Shown here: one piece after another, positions 12,171 through 12,539 of the stretch
How the letters are laid out: each line of letters opens with the position of its first letter
How positions within the stretch are numbered: the stretch's first letter is position 1
Assembly (NCBI GenBank): GCA_905235775.1
Contig: CAJOMY010000037.1
Location: 1 to 12,539, forward strand
Reading direction: 5' to 3'
DNA: 12,539 nt
From: an uncultured Bacteroidales bacterium
Lineage (GTDB): Bacteria > Bacteroidota > Bacteroidia > Bacteroidales > UBA932
Translations under genes and position numbers: made by a program
Notes under the pieces: model-generated
What the model saw: the letters and a program-made list of their open reading frames with translations, nothing else
What the model was told of the DNA's origin: nothing
The model's database searches: none

Positions 12171-12539
12171 CGGCGGTTTTCCATGGGTTTGAGCGAGCGG
12201 GCCACGGCCTCGGCGACGTTGATGCCGTCGAGGGCGCTGGAGACGATGCCGCCCGCGTAGCCGGCGCCTTCGCCGCAGGGATAGATGCCCGGCAGGGAGA
12301 CGTATTCGAGCGTGTCCGGGTCGCGCGGGATGCGCACCGGCGAGGAAGTCCGGGACTCCACGCCCAGCAGCAGGGCCGCATTCGTATAATAATTGCGCAT
12401 CTTCACGCGCGGGAAGGCTTTCCGGAGGCGCTCCGCCACGATCGGGGGCAGCAGTTCATGCAGAGGGGCAGGCACTACGCCGGGATGATAAGAACTCTCG
12501 GGGAGATCCGAAGACACTACCTCGTTACAGAAATCCACC
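12167..12539 (-). CDS. C-terminal part of a FAD-dependent dehydrogenase-like protein (COG2509 type), 5' end outside window
   Basis: The frame is open to the right edge, so only about the last 124 residues are seen; full members have roughly 500-540. The fragment contains VESRTSSPVRIPRD (about 60-73) and the C-terminal FAD-binding stretch GIYPCGEGAGYAGGIVSSAL (84-103) followed by DGINVAEAV. These are typical of the uncharacterised NAD(FAD)-utilising dehydrogenases of COG2509. It is unrelated in close sequence to the HI0933-type gene at 9273 but is another Rossmann flavoprotein. The TAG stop overlaps the last 4 bp of mnmA. An apparent GTG at 12536 is not a credible start. Confidence 0.85.
   Translation of the reverse strand, partial: VDFCNEVVSSDLPESSYHPGVVPAPLHELLPPIVAERLRKAFPRVKMRNYYTNAALLLGVESRTSSPVRIPRDPDTLEYVSLPGIYPCGEGAGYAGGIVSSALDGINVAEAVARSLKPMENRR

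Noticed and set aside
1..12539. Search for defence, mobile, CRISPR or biosynthetic systems
   Set aside because: No transposase, integrase, repeat array, toxin-antitoxin pair or modular cluster is visible. The genes are standard housekeeping functions plus two exported proteins of unknown function.

Overview
The window looks like a chromosomal segment from a GC-rich member of the Bacteroidota, most likely Bacteroidales. The evidence is a short primary sigma factor without region 1.1, Bacteroidota-type promoters (TTTG, then 19-21 bp, then TAnnTTTG) in most right-hand intergenic gaps, genes without clear Shine-Dalgarno sequences, and a Bacteroidota-style clamp/exonuclease pair. It is mainly a housekeeping region. 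I see no phage, insertion sequence, CRISPR array, toxin-antitoxin pair or defence system.

Left part (1-2170): the 3' end of an unrecognised gene runs rightward and converges, across a strong two-way terminator, on a small outer-membrane beta-barrel gene. Next comes rpoD (leftward) with its own terminator. This part has lower GC at third codon positions than the rest, and the change falls inside the 3' end of rpoD.

Middle (2174-8234): a DegP/HtrA-type periplasmic protease reads leftward, away from dnaN. dnaN (sliding clamp) and a DEDDh exonuclease form a tight rightward pair. nhaA (Na+/H+ antiporter) follows with its own near-perfect promoter, whose -7 box lies in one arm of a 12-bp inverted repeat. 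An exported YARHG-domain protein comes next, and its last codons overlap an oppositely oriented tRNA-Thr(CGU).

Right part (8298-12539): a membrane-anchored neutral zinc metallopeptidase converges on a HI0933-type flavoprotein, and their stop codons share one TTATAA palindrome. The small SRP RNA gene (ffs) lies just upstream of the flavoprotein gene. Divergent from ffs is mnmA (tRNA 2-thiouridylase), whose promoter almost touches its start codon and so predicts a leaderless mRNA. mnmA overlaps by 4 bp the end of a second, truncated FAD-dependent protein.

The genes serve transcription (rpoD), replication (dnaN, exonuclease), translation and tRNA modification (tRNA-Thr, mnmA), protein targeting and envelope quality control (ffs, degP, barrel protein), and ion homeostasis (nhaA). 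The points of most interest are the nhaA promoter dyad, the CDS/tRNA antisense overlap, the predicted leaderless mnmA, and the composition step in rpoD, which could be an assembly join. I did not find a convincing new multigene system.
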